Assembly (NCBI GenBank): GCA_030692565.1 | Contig: JAUYAO010000058.1 | Span: 496,001 to 560,000 of the forward strand | Origin: Nitrospira sp. | GTDB taxonomy: Bacteria; Nitrospirota; Nitrospiria; Nitrospirales; Nitrospiraceae | Direction of reading: 5' to 3' | DNA length: 64,000 nucleotides | Part shown: one piece after another, positions 43,408 through 52,314 of the stretch | How the letters are laid out: each line of letters starts with the position of its first letter | How positions within the stretch are numbered: position 1 is the first letter of the stretch | The notes under the pieces: model-generated | What the model was told of the DNA's origin: nothing | The model's input: only the letters and a program-made list of their open reading frames with translations | Database searches by the model: none | Translations under genes and position numbers: made by a program

Positions 43408-43764
43408 ATGGCGACGAACGTCGATGAGAAAATCAAGCCGTTGAGCCCGATCCAACGCAAGAAGGTGGAGAGCCGTGCTGCCGAGTTGATGGCCGAGGAG
43501 ATGACCTTGCGTGAACTGCGGCACGCGCGCAAGCTCACGCAAGTTCGGATGGCCAAGAAGTTGGGGATCACGCAGGATAGCGTGTCGCGCCTCGAGCAAC
43601 GAAGCGATCTCTTACTGTCCACGCTCAGAAAGGCCATTGAGGCGATGGGCGGGAACCTGTCTCTGATCGCCCAATTTCCAGACCGTGAGCCGGTGGTGTT
43701 ATCCGGTATTGCCAAAGACGACCCGGAGTCGAAGCCCTCAGGCCGCAGACCCACGCTGGCCTAA
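43408..43764 (+). CDS. XRE-family antitoxin (HigA type)
   Basis: A 118-residue protein with a helix-turn-helix at about residues 38-85 (TLRELRHARKLTQVRMAKKL, GITQDSVSRLEQRSD). The arrangement downstream of a HigB-like remnant and the extended N-terminus match HigA2-type antitoxins. With the toxin dead, it would persist as a stand-alone regulator of its own promoter. The end is Pro/Arg-rich. Confidence 0.8.
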   Translation: MATNVDEKIKPLSPIQRKKVESRAAELMAEEMTLRELRHARKLTQVRMAKKLGITQDSVSRLEQRSDLLLSTLRKAIEAMGGNLSLIAQFPDREPVVLSGIAKDDPESKPSGRRPTLA

Positions 43765-43939
43765 TCATGGGGCGACTGAGGGCGAGCGTCACACGCGAGC
43801 AGGATGAAGCCGAACACCGTGCCACCCCGCGAAGCTATTCCCAATAGGATCCGCCACAATCTGAAACGGATTCTCTGGTTGGCGGGTGGGGAGAGGCCCG
43901 CCCTTCTCTTCGTAGGGTCATGTACACCGTGAGGGCACC

Positions 43940-44737
43940 ATGCGTGCGGTTTGGGTCACTGATATACATCTGGATTTCTTGAGTCACGCGGAGTGCGCGA
44001 GTTTCTTCGACTCTATCGTAGGGGACAGTCCGGATATCATCTTTGTGACCGGGGATATCTCTATTGCGCCCTCGCTGCTAAGTCATCTCGAGGCGATGAA
44101 CCAGGCTCTGAATAGACCCATCTATTTTGTTCTTGGGAACCACGACTTCTATCGTGGGTCGATCACAGAGGTGCGCATGGCTGTTCGAGCACGCCTGCAC
44201 GGACATCCGTTGCTGACCTATCTGCCGGAGGCCGGTATTGTTCCTCTGACTCCATCAACCGCGTTAGTGGGCCATGATGGCTGGGGTGATAGCCGGTACG
44301 GGAACTATGCGACATCCCCGGTGGAGCTGAACGACCATCGCTATATCAAGGAGCTGACGGGGCTGACATCGCCTCAACTTCAGGAACGACTAATGCGCCT
44401 AGGTGACGAAGCTGCCCTGTATCTTCGTCAGACCTTACCCCAGGCTTGTGAGCGTTATTCGCACGTGATTCTCCTCACCCATGTGCCTCCCTTTCGAGAA
44501 TCCTGCTGGTATCAGGGGCAGGTGAGCACTGACGAGTGGCTCCCGTTCTTTGCCTGCCAGGCGGTTGGGGATGTGTTGCTCGAGACCATGCGGGGGAGAC
44601 CGCATTGTCAGCTTACCGTGTATTGCGGGCACACGCACCATAGCGGTACCGCACAGGTGCTGCCAAATCTCACCGTCTTCACGGGTGCCGCAGAGTATGG
44701 GATGCCACAGGTGAATGCGGTGATCGAGGTTCAGTGA
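43940..44737 (+). CDS. Calcineurin-like metallophosphoesterase
   Basis: A 265-residue phosphoesterase with the full set of dimetal motifs: VTDIHLD at the N-terminus, FVTGDIS (about 37), VLGNHDFY (about 65), LLTHVPPF (about 178) and CGHTHHSG (about 233). The substrate cannot be inferred; members cleave cyclic nucleotides, nucleic acids or phosphoproteins. It sits alone in the island between antitoxin genes. ATG follows a GTGAGGGCACC stretch. Confidence 0.85.
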   Translation: MRAVWVTDIHLDFLSHAECASFFDSIVGDSPDIIFVTGDISIAPSLLSHLEAMNQALNRPIYFVLGNHDFYRGSITEVRMAVRARLHGHPLLTYLPEAGIVPLTPSTALVGHDGWGDSRYGNYATSPVELNDHRYIKELTGLTSPQLQERLMRLGDEAALYLRQTLPQACERYSHVILLTHVPPFRESCWYQGQVSTDEWLPFFACQAVGDVLLETMRGRPHCQLTVYCGHTHHSGTAQVLPNLTVFTGAAEYGMPQVNAVIEVQ

Positions 44738-44792
44738 ACGCCTCGCATTCACCCTTGTAGATACATGGCGATGGACTGCAGCCTAATTCCAG

Positions 44793-45036
44793 GTGCCATT
44801 GGAGATCATGAATCTGCCTTGCGACAACACCCTTTCTCCAGAGGAACGTGTCGAAGTATCCAGGCTCAGGCTGAAGACGTGTATGGGGAGCCGGGAAAAG
44901 CCGCTCAATGGCTCAATCGTTCCAATCGACTGCGTGAGAATCGGACCCCGTTGGAAGCCATTAAGACAGACCGTGGATTCCAGATGGTGCCCACGACTCT
45001 GGGGCGTATGGAGTACGTGCGTCTTCAGTTAAACTC
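44793..45036 (+). pseudogene. Frameshifted Xre/ParS/MbcA-type antitoxin
   Basis: The first frame reads NTLSPEERVEVSRL. After a shift near 44855-44866 the sequence continues in another frame as AQAEDVYGEPGKAAQWLNRS then TPLEAIKTDRGFQMVPTTLG. This joins into the MbcA/ParS/Xre toxin-binding domain (DUF2384). The usual RES-domain toxin is not found downstream. It is read as the relic of a RES-Xre type toxin-antitoxin locus. Confidence 0.65.
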
Positions 45037-45222
45037 TCGCGGGTATCGGCCTTGTGCCGATGGGCCATCCGTAATCGCTCTCTTCTCCTCAGTCGCTCCC
45101 GTTTCCTTGCCTCAGTCCCCTCGAACCTCATCCCAGAGCCAAAGACCTCAGGATCGACGGTCCCGCCCCTCTGACCGTCACAGCACCTTCACGAGCGATC
45201 GGGGCGAGCCTGCCTAATAGTC

Positions 45223-45741
45223 TTATTGTCCCTTCATTCCCAACATGGTGACCGCCTCGGTGACAGTAATCATGACGGTCAATGGATCGACTGGTGATGC
45301 CACAAACCCCCATTCCTCATAAAAGTGCTTCGCTGATTCCGAGAGGGCATGGACGAGAATAGCTCGGATACCGGCGATCTCCGAAGCTTGGACGGTCCGC
45401 AGAATCGCATCGCGCAGCAGGCCCGTTCCGATGCCGCGGCGTTGATGTTCCTTATCAACGGCCAGCCGGCCGAGCACCATGACCGGCAGAGGGTCCGGCA
45501 TGTTGCGCCGCACGCGCCCCGTCGCTTCCACCAACGCGACGGCGCCAACGGCGAGGGTGTAGTAGCCAACGACCTTTTTATCTGCACAGACCACATAGGT
45601 GCGCGAAGCCCCGCTGGCTTCATTCTTGAGCGCGCGGCGCCGCAGCCATTCATCCAGGACCGGCTCGCCGGACTCAAAGGCGGACACGTCATGCTTCGCA
45701 GACAGTTTTTCTGGCGGACGTATTTCAGCGGGGCGGCTCAT
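45223..45741 (-). CDS. tacT: GNAT toxin of TacT/AtaT type
   Basis: A 172-residue acetyltransferase with the TacT layout: FESGEPVLDEWLRRRA, ASRTYVVCADKKVVGYYTLA, acetyl-CoA loop EHQRRGIGTGLL, and the catalytic Tyr region HFYEEWGF. Such toxins acetylate aminoacyl-tRNA and stop translation. The start overlaps the antitoxin stop by 4 bp, the standard arrangement. All key residues are present, so the pair appears intact. Confidence 0.88.
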   Translation of the reverse strand: MSRPAEIRPPEKLSAKHDVSAFESGEPVLDEWLRRRALKNEASGASRTYVVCADKKVVGYYTLAVGAVALVEATGRVRRNMPDPLPVMVLGRLAVDKEHQRRGIGTGLLRDAILRTVQASEIAGIRAILVHALSESAKHFYEEWGFVASPVDPLTVMITVTEAVTMLGMKGQ

Positions 45742-46031
45742 CGCTCCCAGGGTGCACGTGTGTGAAGGAGGCGTCGCAGCTTCGGATTGCTCGCCGGAGG
45801 ATGGTCGAGCATCGCTGTAAATCGCTCGAATGCGTCCTTGGAGAGGGCAAAGTAGCGCCGGTCGAGCAGGACCGTTTCCGCTTCCCGGCAGACGGTTTCG
45901 AGCATGAAATCAGAGCGACTCTTTCCCAGCGCTTCCGCCGCCCGGTCGATCAGCCCTTTCTGTTTCTGACTGGCGCGCAGGTTGATCGTTTCACTTCGCC
46001 CTGTTGTCCCCGGTGCTCCCGTCTTAACCAT
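45738..46031 (-). CDS. tacA: DUF1778 (TacA-type) antitoxin
   Basis: A 97-residue protein with a ribbon-helix-helix N-terminal part (SETINLRASQKQKGLIDRAA, GKSRSDFMLE) and a C-terminal toxin-neutralising segment (LSKDAFERFTAMLDHPP). The start is preceded by GGAGG. The complex with the downstream GNAT toxin is expected to repress its own promoter through the palindrome at 46057-46074. Confidence 0.85.
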   Translation of the reverse strand: MVKTGAPGTTGRSETINLRASQKQKGLIDRAAEALGKSRSDFMLETVCREAETVLLDRRYFALSKDAFERFTAMLDHPPASNPKLRRLLHTRAPWER

Positions 46032-46055
46032 GGCCGCCTCCTTGTGTATACGACA

Positions 46056-46084
46056 AGTGTACATGACCGTACACACGTTGTAAA
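46056..46084 (-). promoter_or_regulatory. tacAT promoter with operator palindrome
   Basis: On the minus strand TTTACA and TACACT are separated by 17 bp. Within the spacer and overlapping the -10 lies a perfect palindrome, GTGTAC-N6-GTACAC (46057-46074). This is the expected layout for autorepression by the antitoxin-toxin complex. Confidence 0.6.
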
Positions 46085-46141
46085 TACATGACCGGATGGG
46101 AAGATACTCCCCCTGTTGAGCCCACGGCCCGAGCCACCCTC

Positions 46142-46178
46142 TGAAAACACTGCCAGCAATAGCCTCAAGGTGGCAGTG
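46142..46178. repeat. Inverted-repeat site B shared with 39728-39762
   Basis: TGAAAACACTGCCA is identical to site A. CACTGCCA (46148-46155) pairs perfectly with TGGCAGTG (46171-46178). It lies about 115 bp upstream of the excisionase-like gene. Sites A and B are in direct orientation, 6.4 kb apart. Confidence 0.6.
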
Positions 46179-46259
46179 TCTATGATCCCCACGACCCCTC
46201 AGTCCAACACATACTCGTTCCTAGAGGGAACATCTTCCCTACTGCGGAAGGAGCCTGTG

Positions 46260-46532
46260 ATGTCTGACCAGAGCAGCCCATTCATGACCCTCAAAGAGGC
46301 TGCGGCCTTTCTCCGCTACTCCCCTAGCACGCTCTATCAGCGTGCGGACATCCCACGAATAAAATTACCCGGATCAAAAGACTGGCGCTATGAGAAACAA
46401 GCGCTCCTCGCCTGGGCCGCATCTGCTGTGCCCCAACGTCTTGAGCCGCAGCATGAGCCACCCCAACTTGCCGCAGAGAATCCGCAGGCACCGCGCCCGG
46501 TGCTTCGTCGCCGCAGTTCACGCTATCGCTAA
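46260..46532 (+). CDS. Excisionase/helix-turn-helix DNA-binding protein
   Basis: A 90-residue protein with AAGGAG before the ATG. It carries a MerR-like HTH_17 domain (FMTLKEAAAFLRYSPSTLYQ, then KLPGSKDWRYEKQALLAWA), the form used by excisionases and recombination directionality factors. A Pro/Arg-rich tail follows. It lies 16 bp upstream of an integrase, so it probably controls excision or integrase expression. Confidence 0.8.
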   Translation: MSDQSSPFMTLKEAAAFLRYSPSTLYQRADIPRIKLPGSKDWRYEKQALLAWAASAVPQRLEPQHEPPQLAAENPQAPRPVLRRRSSRYR

Positions 46533-46548
46533 AAAAGGACTCCCTCCG

Positions 46549-47628
46549 ATGGTTATCCGGCACCGCACGACAAAGAAAGGGCTCGCCAGCGACCTTGACT
46601 TCTGGTGGAAGAAGGGACGCTACCGGCCCACCCTTGGTTATGACCTGGACCCTGCAGAAGAGATGATCGAAGCGGGGAAAATGATTGAGCGCATTAAAAC
46701 TGGCCAGCTCAATGGAGGGTGCACGCGTAGCGGTGGAACCACCATGGCCGACTTTCAGGCGAGCTATCTGTCGGAGCTCAAGGAACGGGGTGTGCTGGAT
46801 CTGAAGAGACCGGAGCGGGTGCTCGAGACCTATCTCGTTCCCGCCTTTCCCCAGCCCATGCGGGACATCTCGTACAGCGACGGACAGGCCTATATCGCGA
46901 AGCGTCGCAAGAAAGGCGCATCGGATGGCACCATTGCCCGCGAATGGACGATTCTTCTGAGTTTGATGAACTTTGCTGCGAAAGTTGGAGAAATCCCGGC
47001 CAATCCCCTGCAAGGGGTCTCGGCGCCAAAGAGTGGGGTGCGCGATCGCATGCCGACCGCCGAAGAAATCGCTCGTATCTTCGCCGTCGCGACGGATCGG
47101 CTTCAACGCGCTGCGATGGTGGCGATGAACTGTGGGTTGAGAGAAGAAAAAGTGTGGGCGATCCGGCCAAGTTGGATTGTGCAGAAAGCCGATGGGCCCT
47201 GGCTGCAGTTGCCGCCTGCAAGATCCAAAAAGAAAGGGAATCCCACGTTGCTCCCTTTGAACCGCTTCGCCTATGCGGCGCTCACTGCCGGCGAGCCGTC
47301 ACCAAACGATGACCGCGTGTTCTATGAGTGGTCGGACAAACATGCCCTGGGCAAGGCATGGTCACGAGCGACAGATGCGGCAGAGATTGAAGATCTACGA
47401 TTCCATGATTTGCGGCGATGGTTTGCATCGATTTTGGAAGACTTGGGTGACGGAGAGGAGGAAGAGGCGGTTCCAAGAGAGGTCGTGAAATACCTTCTCG
47501 GGCATCAACCTGCCGATACACTGGAACGGCACTATTTGGTTCGATCAAAAGGGTGGGCCAAGAAGCTGCGTCGGGCGGTGGAGCAGCTGGGCGATCGGTA
47601 TAAGCAGTTCGTCCTCGAAAGGGAATAA
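46549..47628 (+). CDS. Phage-type tyrosine integrase
   Basis: A 359-residue integrase; AAGGA precedes ATG 46549, whereas the longer open frame overlaps the excisionase gene. Catalytic residues: Arg in NCGLREEKVWAI (about 195), HxxR in FHDLRRWFAS (about 285), LGHQPADTLERHY (about 316) with Tyr nucleophile. It is the best candidate for the enzyme that inserted the island into tRNA-Gly, since it is the integrase nearer the intact tRNA and is paired with an excisionase. About 5 kb of defence genes now separate it from that end. Confidence 0.88.
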   Translation: MVIRHRTTKKGLASDLDFWWKKGRYRPTLGYDLDPAEEMIEAGKMIERIKTGQLNGGCTRSGGTTMADFQASYLSELKERGVLDLKRPERVLETYLVPAFPQPMRDISYSDGQAYIAKRRKKGASDGTIAREWTILLSLMNFAAKVGEIPANPLQGVSAPKSGVRDRMPTAEEIARIFAVATDRLQRAAMVAMNCGLREEKVWAIRPSWIVQKADGPWLQLPPARSKKKGNPTLLPLNRFAYAALTAGEPSPNDDRVFYEWSDKHALGKAWSRATDAAEIEDLRFHDLRRWFASILEDLGDGEEEEAVPREVVKYLLGHQPADTLERHYLVRSKGWAKKLRRAVEQLGDRYKQFVLERE

Positions 47629-47737
47629 TCTATAAATTCCTGTTAGTAATTCGCAGCGACCTTGTTGACACCATTGACAAGTAATTGGGCACAAGCAAGA
47701 ATCGCGAACTTGTGCGTGTCCGTTAGTCCCAACTTGG

Positions 47738-47757
47738 CTATTCGGTCTATCGAATAG
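47738..47757. promoter_or_regulatory. Palindrome upstream of the nuclease-helicase operon
   Basis: CTATTCG and CGAATAG form a perfect 7-bp inverted repeat with a 6-bp spacer. Two TTGACA sequences lie at 47665 and 47674, upstream. It could be an operator over a promoter for the following operon; spacing to a -10 is not convincing. Confidence 0.4.
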
Positions 47758-47815
47758 TTAGGCCGCCATGCGGCCGGAAGAGACACATGATTCGTCTGGG
47801 CATTTCCATCTTCCA

Positions 47816-48728
47816 ATGATTCGATTTAGGCGATTTACGGGCCAGCTTCTCGACGCTTGGTTAATTAATCAAGGCATTGTCAGTACGCATCCGCATTACC
47901 GACTGAGGGTTTGGCGCGAGAATCGTTCTGGTCTGGCTGCGATCCGAGCCGAGCTAATTGCCTACATAGAGGAAGCGCTCGATGACGCGCGTCGGCGGGT
48001 CCGGCGCGGGTTTGAAGACAACCTCTCGCCCTTTAACGACCCCATGACAGATCCAGCAGCGAATTATCCTGCGCTACTTCATCGCATCACGCTGCAAGGC
48101 TATTGGGGGGAAACTCTCGCGGTTCTCGCGGTCGAGCATTGGGGGGCTCACGGCCATACAGATTGGAGAGTTCCAGCGTTTCTCTTCCGTCTACACGATC
48201 AAGAATTTCAGCATCTCGAGTCGATCAATGAGCGCGTTCTTGCCGGGGAGACCTACGACCCTGATCGCATTGCTGAGCGACGCCCTGGCCGTACGGGCGA
48301 TGACGGCCTAGCGTTCCGCGTGAACGGTGAGAACACCGTCACCGATGTTCTGACCATTGAGGCCAAGTGTCTTGCTCGAAATAATAACGATAAGATCCGA
48401 GAAGCACACGAGAAGCTCGCAGCGGGCTCGATGAGACCCTCGGGTGTCCGGGAACTTATCAATCTCCTAGCTGAGTATGCCACGACCGATGCTCAGGCGT
48501 GGCACGAAGCGTTGCTCAAACTGTGGCGGGATGGTTATCGGGGTGCGAAGCGGTACGACGCTGTCGGATATACCTGTGGGAGTATTCCCGTTCGGAATGG
48601 CCGTGTGGCGTGGTTACCCGTAGACGCACCCCATCCAGCCTATACCAAGGCACGAAGACTTGAGGGCATGGAGTTTCCAGTTCGAAGACCTGACCACCAT
48701 CATCGACACGCTCTACCGAGGAGCTTGA
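47816..48728 (+). pseudogene. HamA/AbpA-like nuclease gene with a one-base frameshift
   Basis: Without correction the frame runs to 48796. The body (GYWGETLAVLAVEHWGA, then GDDGLAFRV and VLTIEAKCLARN) fits a DUF1837-type protein with a PD-ExK nuclease core: Asp in GDDG and Glu-x-Lys in IEAK. Past 48666 the frame becomes basic and unlike protein (RRPDHHHRHALPRS), while the neighbouring frame reads WSFQFEDLTTIIDTLYRGA and stops at 48728, just before the helicase start. Removing one G from GGG at 48664-48666 restores this end. Start could also be 47768. The nuclease role and Hachiman relation are inferred. Confidence 0.6.
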
Positions 48729-48729
48729 G

Positions 48730-51700
48730 ATGCCGAACGCAGCCACTATCGAGGTTGCGCGCGAGGTCCGTCACAGGCTCGCGGGTAGTGCCCTGACCGA
48801 AAGACAAGCCAAGCTCTACAGTCAGCGTTTGCGCCGAGACATGGGGCGTGAGGGCCTAGCAAGCTTTGCGCCTGCAGACGTAGATGCTTATCTCGACGAA
48901 GCAATACTGCTACTGCATTGTGGCCTACTTGAACGGCGTGCAGACCGGGCGAGCGGCTGGCGCGATTCCATAAAACGGGCGGCAGAGATCTTGGAGTGGT
49001 TATCTCAATCCAGTTTGAAGCCACCTGGGGCACCGCTGCATCTTCTTGCCGGGGCGGCCTATCAGCTCGCAGACTATCCAGCCATGGCACTTGGCCACCT
49101 CCGCTATGTGCCAAACGATGAGCCGATGTCCATCATATTGCGGGAATTTTTACGGGCAGATTTTCCGGCGACACTAGAAGCGACGCACGGCTTTTGGCTG
49201 AATCAACGAGCATTTGGAGGCACGAATCGGATCGACGCAGCAGATCTGACGGCCCACACTTTTCAGCACGTTCTCATGTGCATCGGAACAGTATGTAACT
49301 ATCTACGGATGGGTAGAGAAAGCATGACGGATCGAGCTCTTACAAAGCTCGAGAACCTTGCGTCGAGCTTTCTCCACAGCCATGATCCTTATTCGTATCT
49401 CCTTGCGGTACTCACAGCTGCAAGCTGCCGACAGTTTGTTGAGTCTAGCCTCTGGCCTCAGGTTGAGCGCCTCCGCGAAGTTTCCACAGTTGCAGCTAGC
49501 GCGGCATTAACCCAGTTTGCACGATCCGCCTTTGTCAACCGCCGCGCACTCATCTGGCCGGCGCAAGCTGCAGGCATCGAACGCTTGCGTGAGAACTCCT
49601 CGTTCGTTCTTTGCACACCGACCGGATCGGGTAAGACTACCGTTGCGACTCTAGCCTTGGTACAGGGCTTGTTTGCCGCGCCGCCCGAAGTTCCGCTTGG
49701 GCTTGCTCAGATTGGACTGGGAAACTTAGTCCTTTATCTTGTGCCGTCACGCGCACTTGCAGCTGAAGTCGAAGGTAGGCTTGCACAGGATCTAAAAGGT
49801 ATTGCTGCGGAACCAATTATGGTGACAGGCCTCTACGGCGGCGTCGACTGGGGTCCAACCGACGTCTGGCTGCAGACAGATCGGGCCACCATCGTCATCT
49901 GCACATTCGAGAAGGCTGACGCCCTGTTACGTTATCTCGGCATCCTCTTCCTTGGCCGAGTTCGCATGGTGGTTATTGATGAAGCACACATGGTCGAACA
50001 AGATCGGGCTCGTCTCACTGGACTTGAAGATGGCTCGTCACGCGCGTTCCGTCTTGAACATCTAGGATCCCGCTTGCTACGGGCCCGCAACGATTACGGC
50101 TTTAGGGTACTGGCCCTCTCGGCAGTCGCGGCTCGGGCAGCTCCAGCTTTGGCCCGATGGATCACTAGCTCGACGGATGCAATCCCGACCACATCGTCCT
50201 ATCGCAGCACTAGGCAGATGCTTGGACGACTTGAGGTAAGCGCTGCAGGCCAATACACCATCCGTTATGATTTGATGGATGGTCGATCCCTAAAGTTCGA
50301 CGACGAACGTCCGGGAGATACACCATATGTCCTCAGTCCGTTTCCTCAGCTGCCCGGCGGGATCGATGAGAATCAAGGGCCTGAGGTACAGATGCGGGCT
50401 CCAACCCTATGGGCTGCTCTGCAACTTGCTGCTGAGAGACCGGATGGATCGAAACCGTCTGTCTTGATCTCATTGACGCAGAACGTTGAAGCATTCTCTG
50501 CAACATGCGCAGACCTCATGGAGTATTGGTCGGAGAATACGCTTCCCAACTATCGAACCCTTGACGAGACCAATGAAGTATGGGTTCGGTGTCTTGCCTG
50601 CGCAGAGGATTACTTTACGGCGCAATCTGTGGAGTATCGACTGCTTCGTCGGGGGATAGCTGTCCATCATGGGAAGATGCCTGGCCTTCTCGCTAGACGG
50701 CTAAAGGCCGTTATTGATCGAGGCCTTGTACGCATCGTCATCGCAACCTCGACGCTTTCCGAAGGCGTAAATATTCCCGTGAACTTCCTGTTGATCCCCA
50801 GCGTCTATCGCGGGCCAACAGTAATGAGCCTGCAAGAATTTACAAATCTGATCGGTCGAGCTGGACGTCCTGGGGTTTCTGCCGAAGGTAGTGCGCTTGT
50901 CGTCCTGCCAGAGCGGACTGTGATTCGGGGTCGCCTTGGCCGCCCCAGGCTGGCTCCCAGCCGACAATGGGACGGTTATGAAGGATTGGTAGCCGGCATC
51001 GAGGAGACGACCATCGCATCCAGGGAAGGGACACCGGAGGATGAAGCATCAAGTCCCCTTGCCCACCTGCTTCGTGCCCTTGAAGCCGCATGGATACAAC
51101 TGACGGGCGGCGGCAACTCCGAGGACTTCACGACCTGGCTGGAACGCACGGCCGTTATCGGCATTGATGGAGAAGCTGGCTCGGCTTACAAATATCTAGA
51201 CACACTCGATTCCTTCCTGATCGCAGCGATTCAAGAGGTGGAGGACTTGCGGCTTGTGGAGTTGGCACCTGATCAACTTGAGGCGGAACTCGCCGCAATT
51301 TGGCGCCGAACATATGCATTCGCGTCAGCCCAAGAGGAGTCACGCCTGGCTGCGATATGGTTGGCACGTGGTCGTGTGATCAAAGCGCAGTACCCGGACA
51401 CAATCCAACGCCGCCGCATCTACAAGACAAGTTTGTCACCGCGTTCAGCGACGAGTCTTCTGGATCTTGTCGAAACCGTTCGCGTCGCGCTTCAGAGTGG
51501 CGCAGACTATGCTCGGTGGGCGCCCGAACGACGATTTAGTTTCATTCGTGACATTCTCGCTCTTCTCTCGCAGGTGCCCTCCTTCCGAATCTCAACTGCC
51601 TTAGGACGTAGACGGAACTTCGAAGATTGGCCAAAATTACTACGCTGGTGGTTGGCAAAGACTACCTTGTCGACTCAGCCGCAACCAAATGAGATTCCGG

Positions 51701-52314
51701 GCTGGTACGACTTCGTCGCGCAGAATTTCATTTACCGAGGGGCTTGGGGTTTAGGCAGTCTGATCGGTGTTTTACTAGACGAAGCTGAAGCGGAGCAGCC
51801 GATACACGCCCTTGAAATCGGCGATTGGCCACGAAGTGGCCTACCCTGGATCGCCTTCTGGATTAAGGAATTGATTACTTGGGGTACGCTCGATCCTGTC
51901 GCCGCATTCTTGCTTGCCCGGGGAGATGCCGTTGATCGCTCTCAAGCTGAGGAGGTAGCTCGTGGCTACTATGACCGTTTCCCAGAGGACACTGATGCCA
52001 ACGATGTCTTGGATCCGCGTACAGTGCGTGACTGGTTTGACGTTCGACGCCTGGCTTTAGAAGGAACTCAGACAGTCCGAGAATTTGTCATCGCTGTTGA
52101 TCTTGTGCGCCCGGTGACCGAATATCGACTCCCTCGTCTTCTAGTATCGCCGCTTGAGGATGAAGGCCAGCTGATTTGGGTCAATTCCGCCGGCTACATG
52201 GTTGCGCGAAGCGAGAAACCTCATGATTGGCCAGACAATATTTCGACTTTCGAGTTTGAGCTCGATGCCCTAGATACCAGAATTGTGGGCCATCCTTATC
52301 TCCGACACACGTAG
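48730..52314 (+). CDS. Large SF2 helicase, HamB/AbpB-like
   Basis: A 1194-residue protein. An N-terminal domain of about 270 helical residues is unrecognised. The helicase core has Walker A TPTGSGKTTVA (about 298), DEAH box VIDEAHMVEQ (about 416), ALSAVAARA as motif III, HHGKMPG (about 645), ATSTLSEGVN and motif VI NLIGRAGRPG (about 706), the Ski2-like pattern. About 450 C-terminal residues are unassigned. It follows the nuclease-like gene by one base after frameshift correction. This nuclease-helicase order matches Hachiman and AbpAB anti-phage systems; the helicase is larger than usual. Confidence 0.8.
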   Translation: MPNAATIEVAREVRHRLAGSALTERQAKLYSQRLRRDMGREGLASFAPADVDAYLDEAILLLHCGLLERRADRASGWRDSIKRAAEILEWLSQSSLKPPGAPLHLLAGAAYQLADYPAMALGHLRYVPNDEPMSIILREFLRADFPATLEATHGFWLNQRAFGGTNRIDAADLTAHTFQHVLMCIGTVCNYLRMGRESMTDRALTKLENLASSFLHSHDPYSYLLAVLTAASCRQFVESSLWPQVERLREVSTVAASAALTQFARSAFVNRRALIWPAQAAGIERLRENSSFVLCTPTGSGKTTVATLALVQGLFAAPPEVPLGLAQIGLGNLVLYLVPSRALAAEVEGRLAQDLKGIAAEPIMVTGLYGGVDWGPTDVWLQTDRATIVICTFEKADALLRYLGILFLGRVRMVVIDEAHMVEQDRARLTGLEDGSSRAFRLEHLGSRLLRARNDYGFRVLALSAVAARAAPALARWITSSTDAIPTTSSYRSTRQMLGRLEVSAAGQYTIRYDLMDGRSLKFDDERPGDTPYVLSPFPQLPGGIDENQGPEVQMRAPTLWAALQLAAERPDGSKPSVLISLTQNVEAFSATCADLMEYWSENTLPNYRTLDETNEVWVRCLACAEDYFTAQSVEYRLLRRGIAVHHGKMPGLLARRLKAVIDRGLVRIVIATSTLSEGVNIPVNFLLIPSVYRGPTVMSLQEFTNLIGRAGRPGVSAEGSALVVLPERTVIRGRLGRPRLAPSRQWDGYEGLVAGIEETTIASREGTPEDEASSPLAHLLRALEAAWIQLTGGGNSEDFTTWLERTAVIGIDGEAGSAYKYLDTLDSFLIAAIQEVEDLRLVELAPDQLEAELAAIWRRTYAFASAQEESRLAAIWLARGRVIKAQYPDTIQRRRIYKTSLSPRSATSLLDLVETVRVALQSGADYARWAPERRFSFIRDILALLSQVPSFRISTALGRRRNFEDWPKLLRWWLAKTTLSTQPQPNEIPGWYDFVAQNFIYRGAWGLGSLIGVLLDEAEAEQPIHALEIGDWPRSGLPWIAFWIKELITWGTLDPVAAFLLARGDAVDRSQAEEVARGYYDRFPEDTDANDVLDPRTVRDWFDVRRLALEGTQTVREFVIAVDLVRPVTEYRLPRLLVSPLEDEGQLIWVNSAGYMVARSEKPHDWPDNISTFEFELDALDTRIVGHPYLRHT

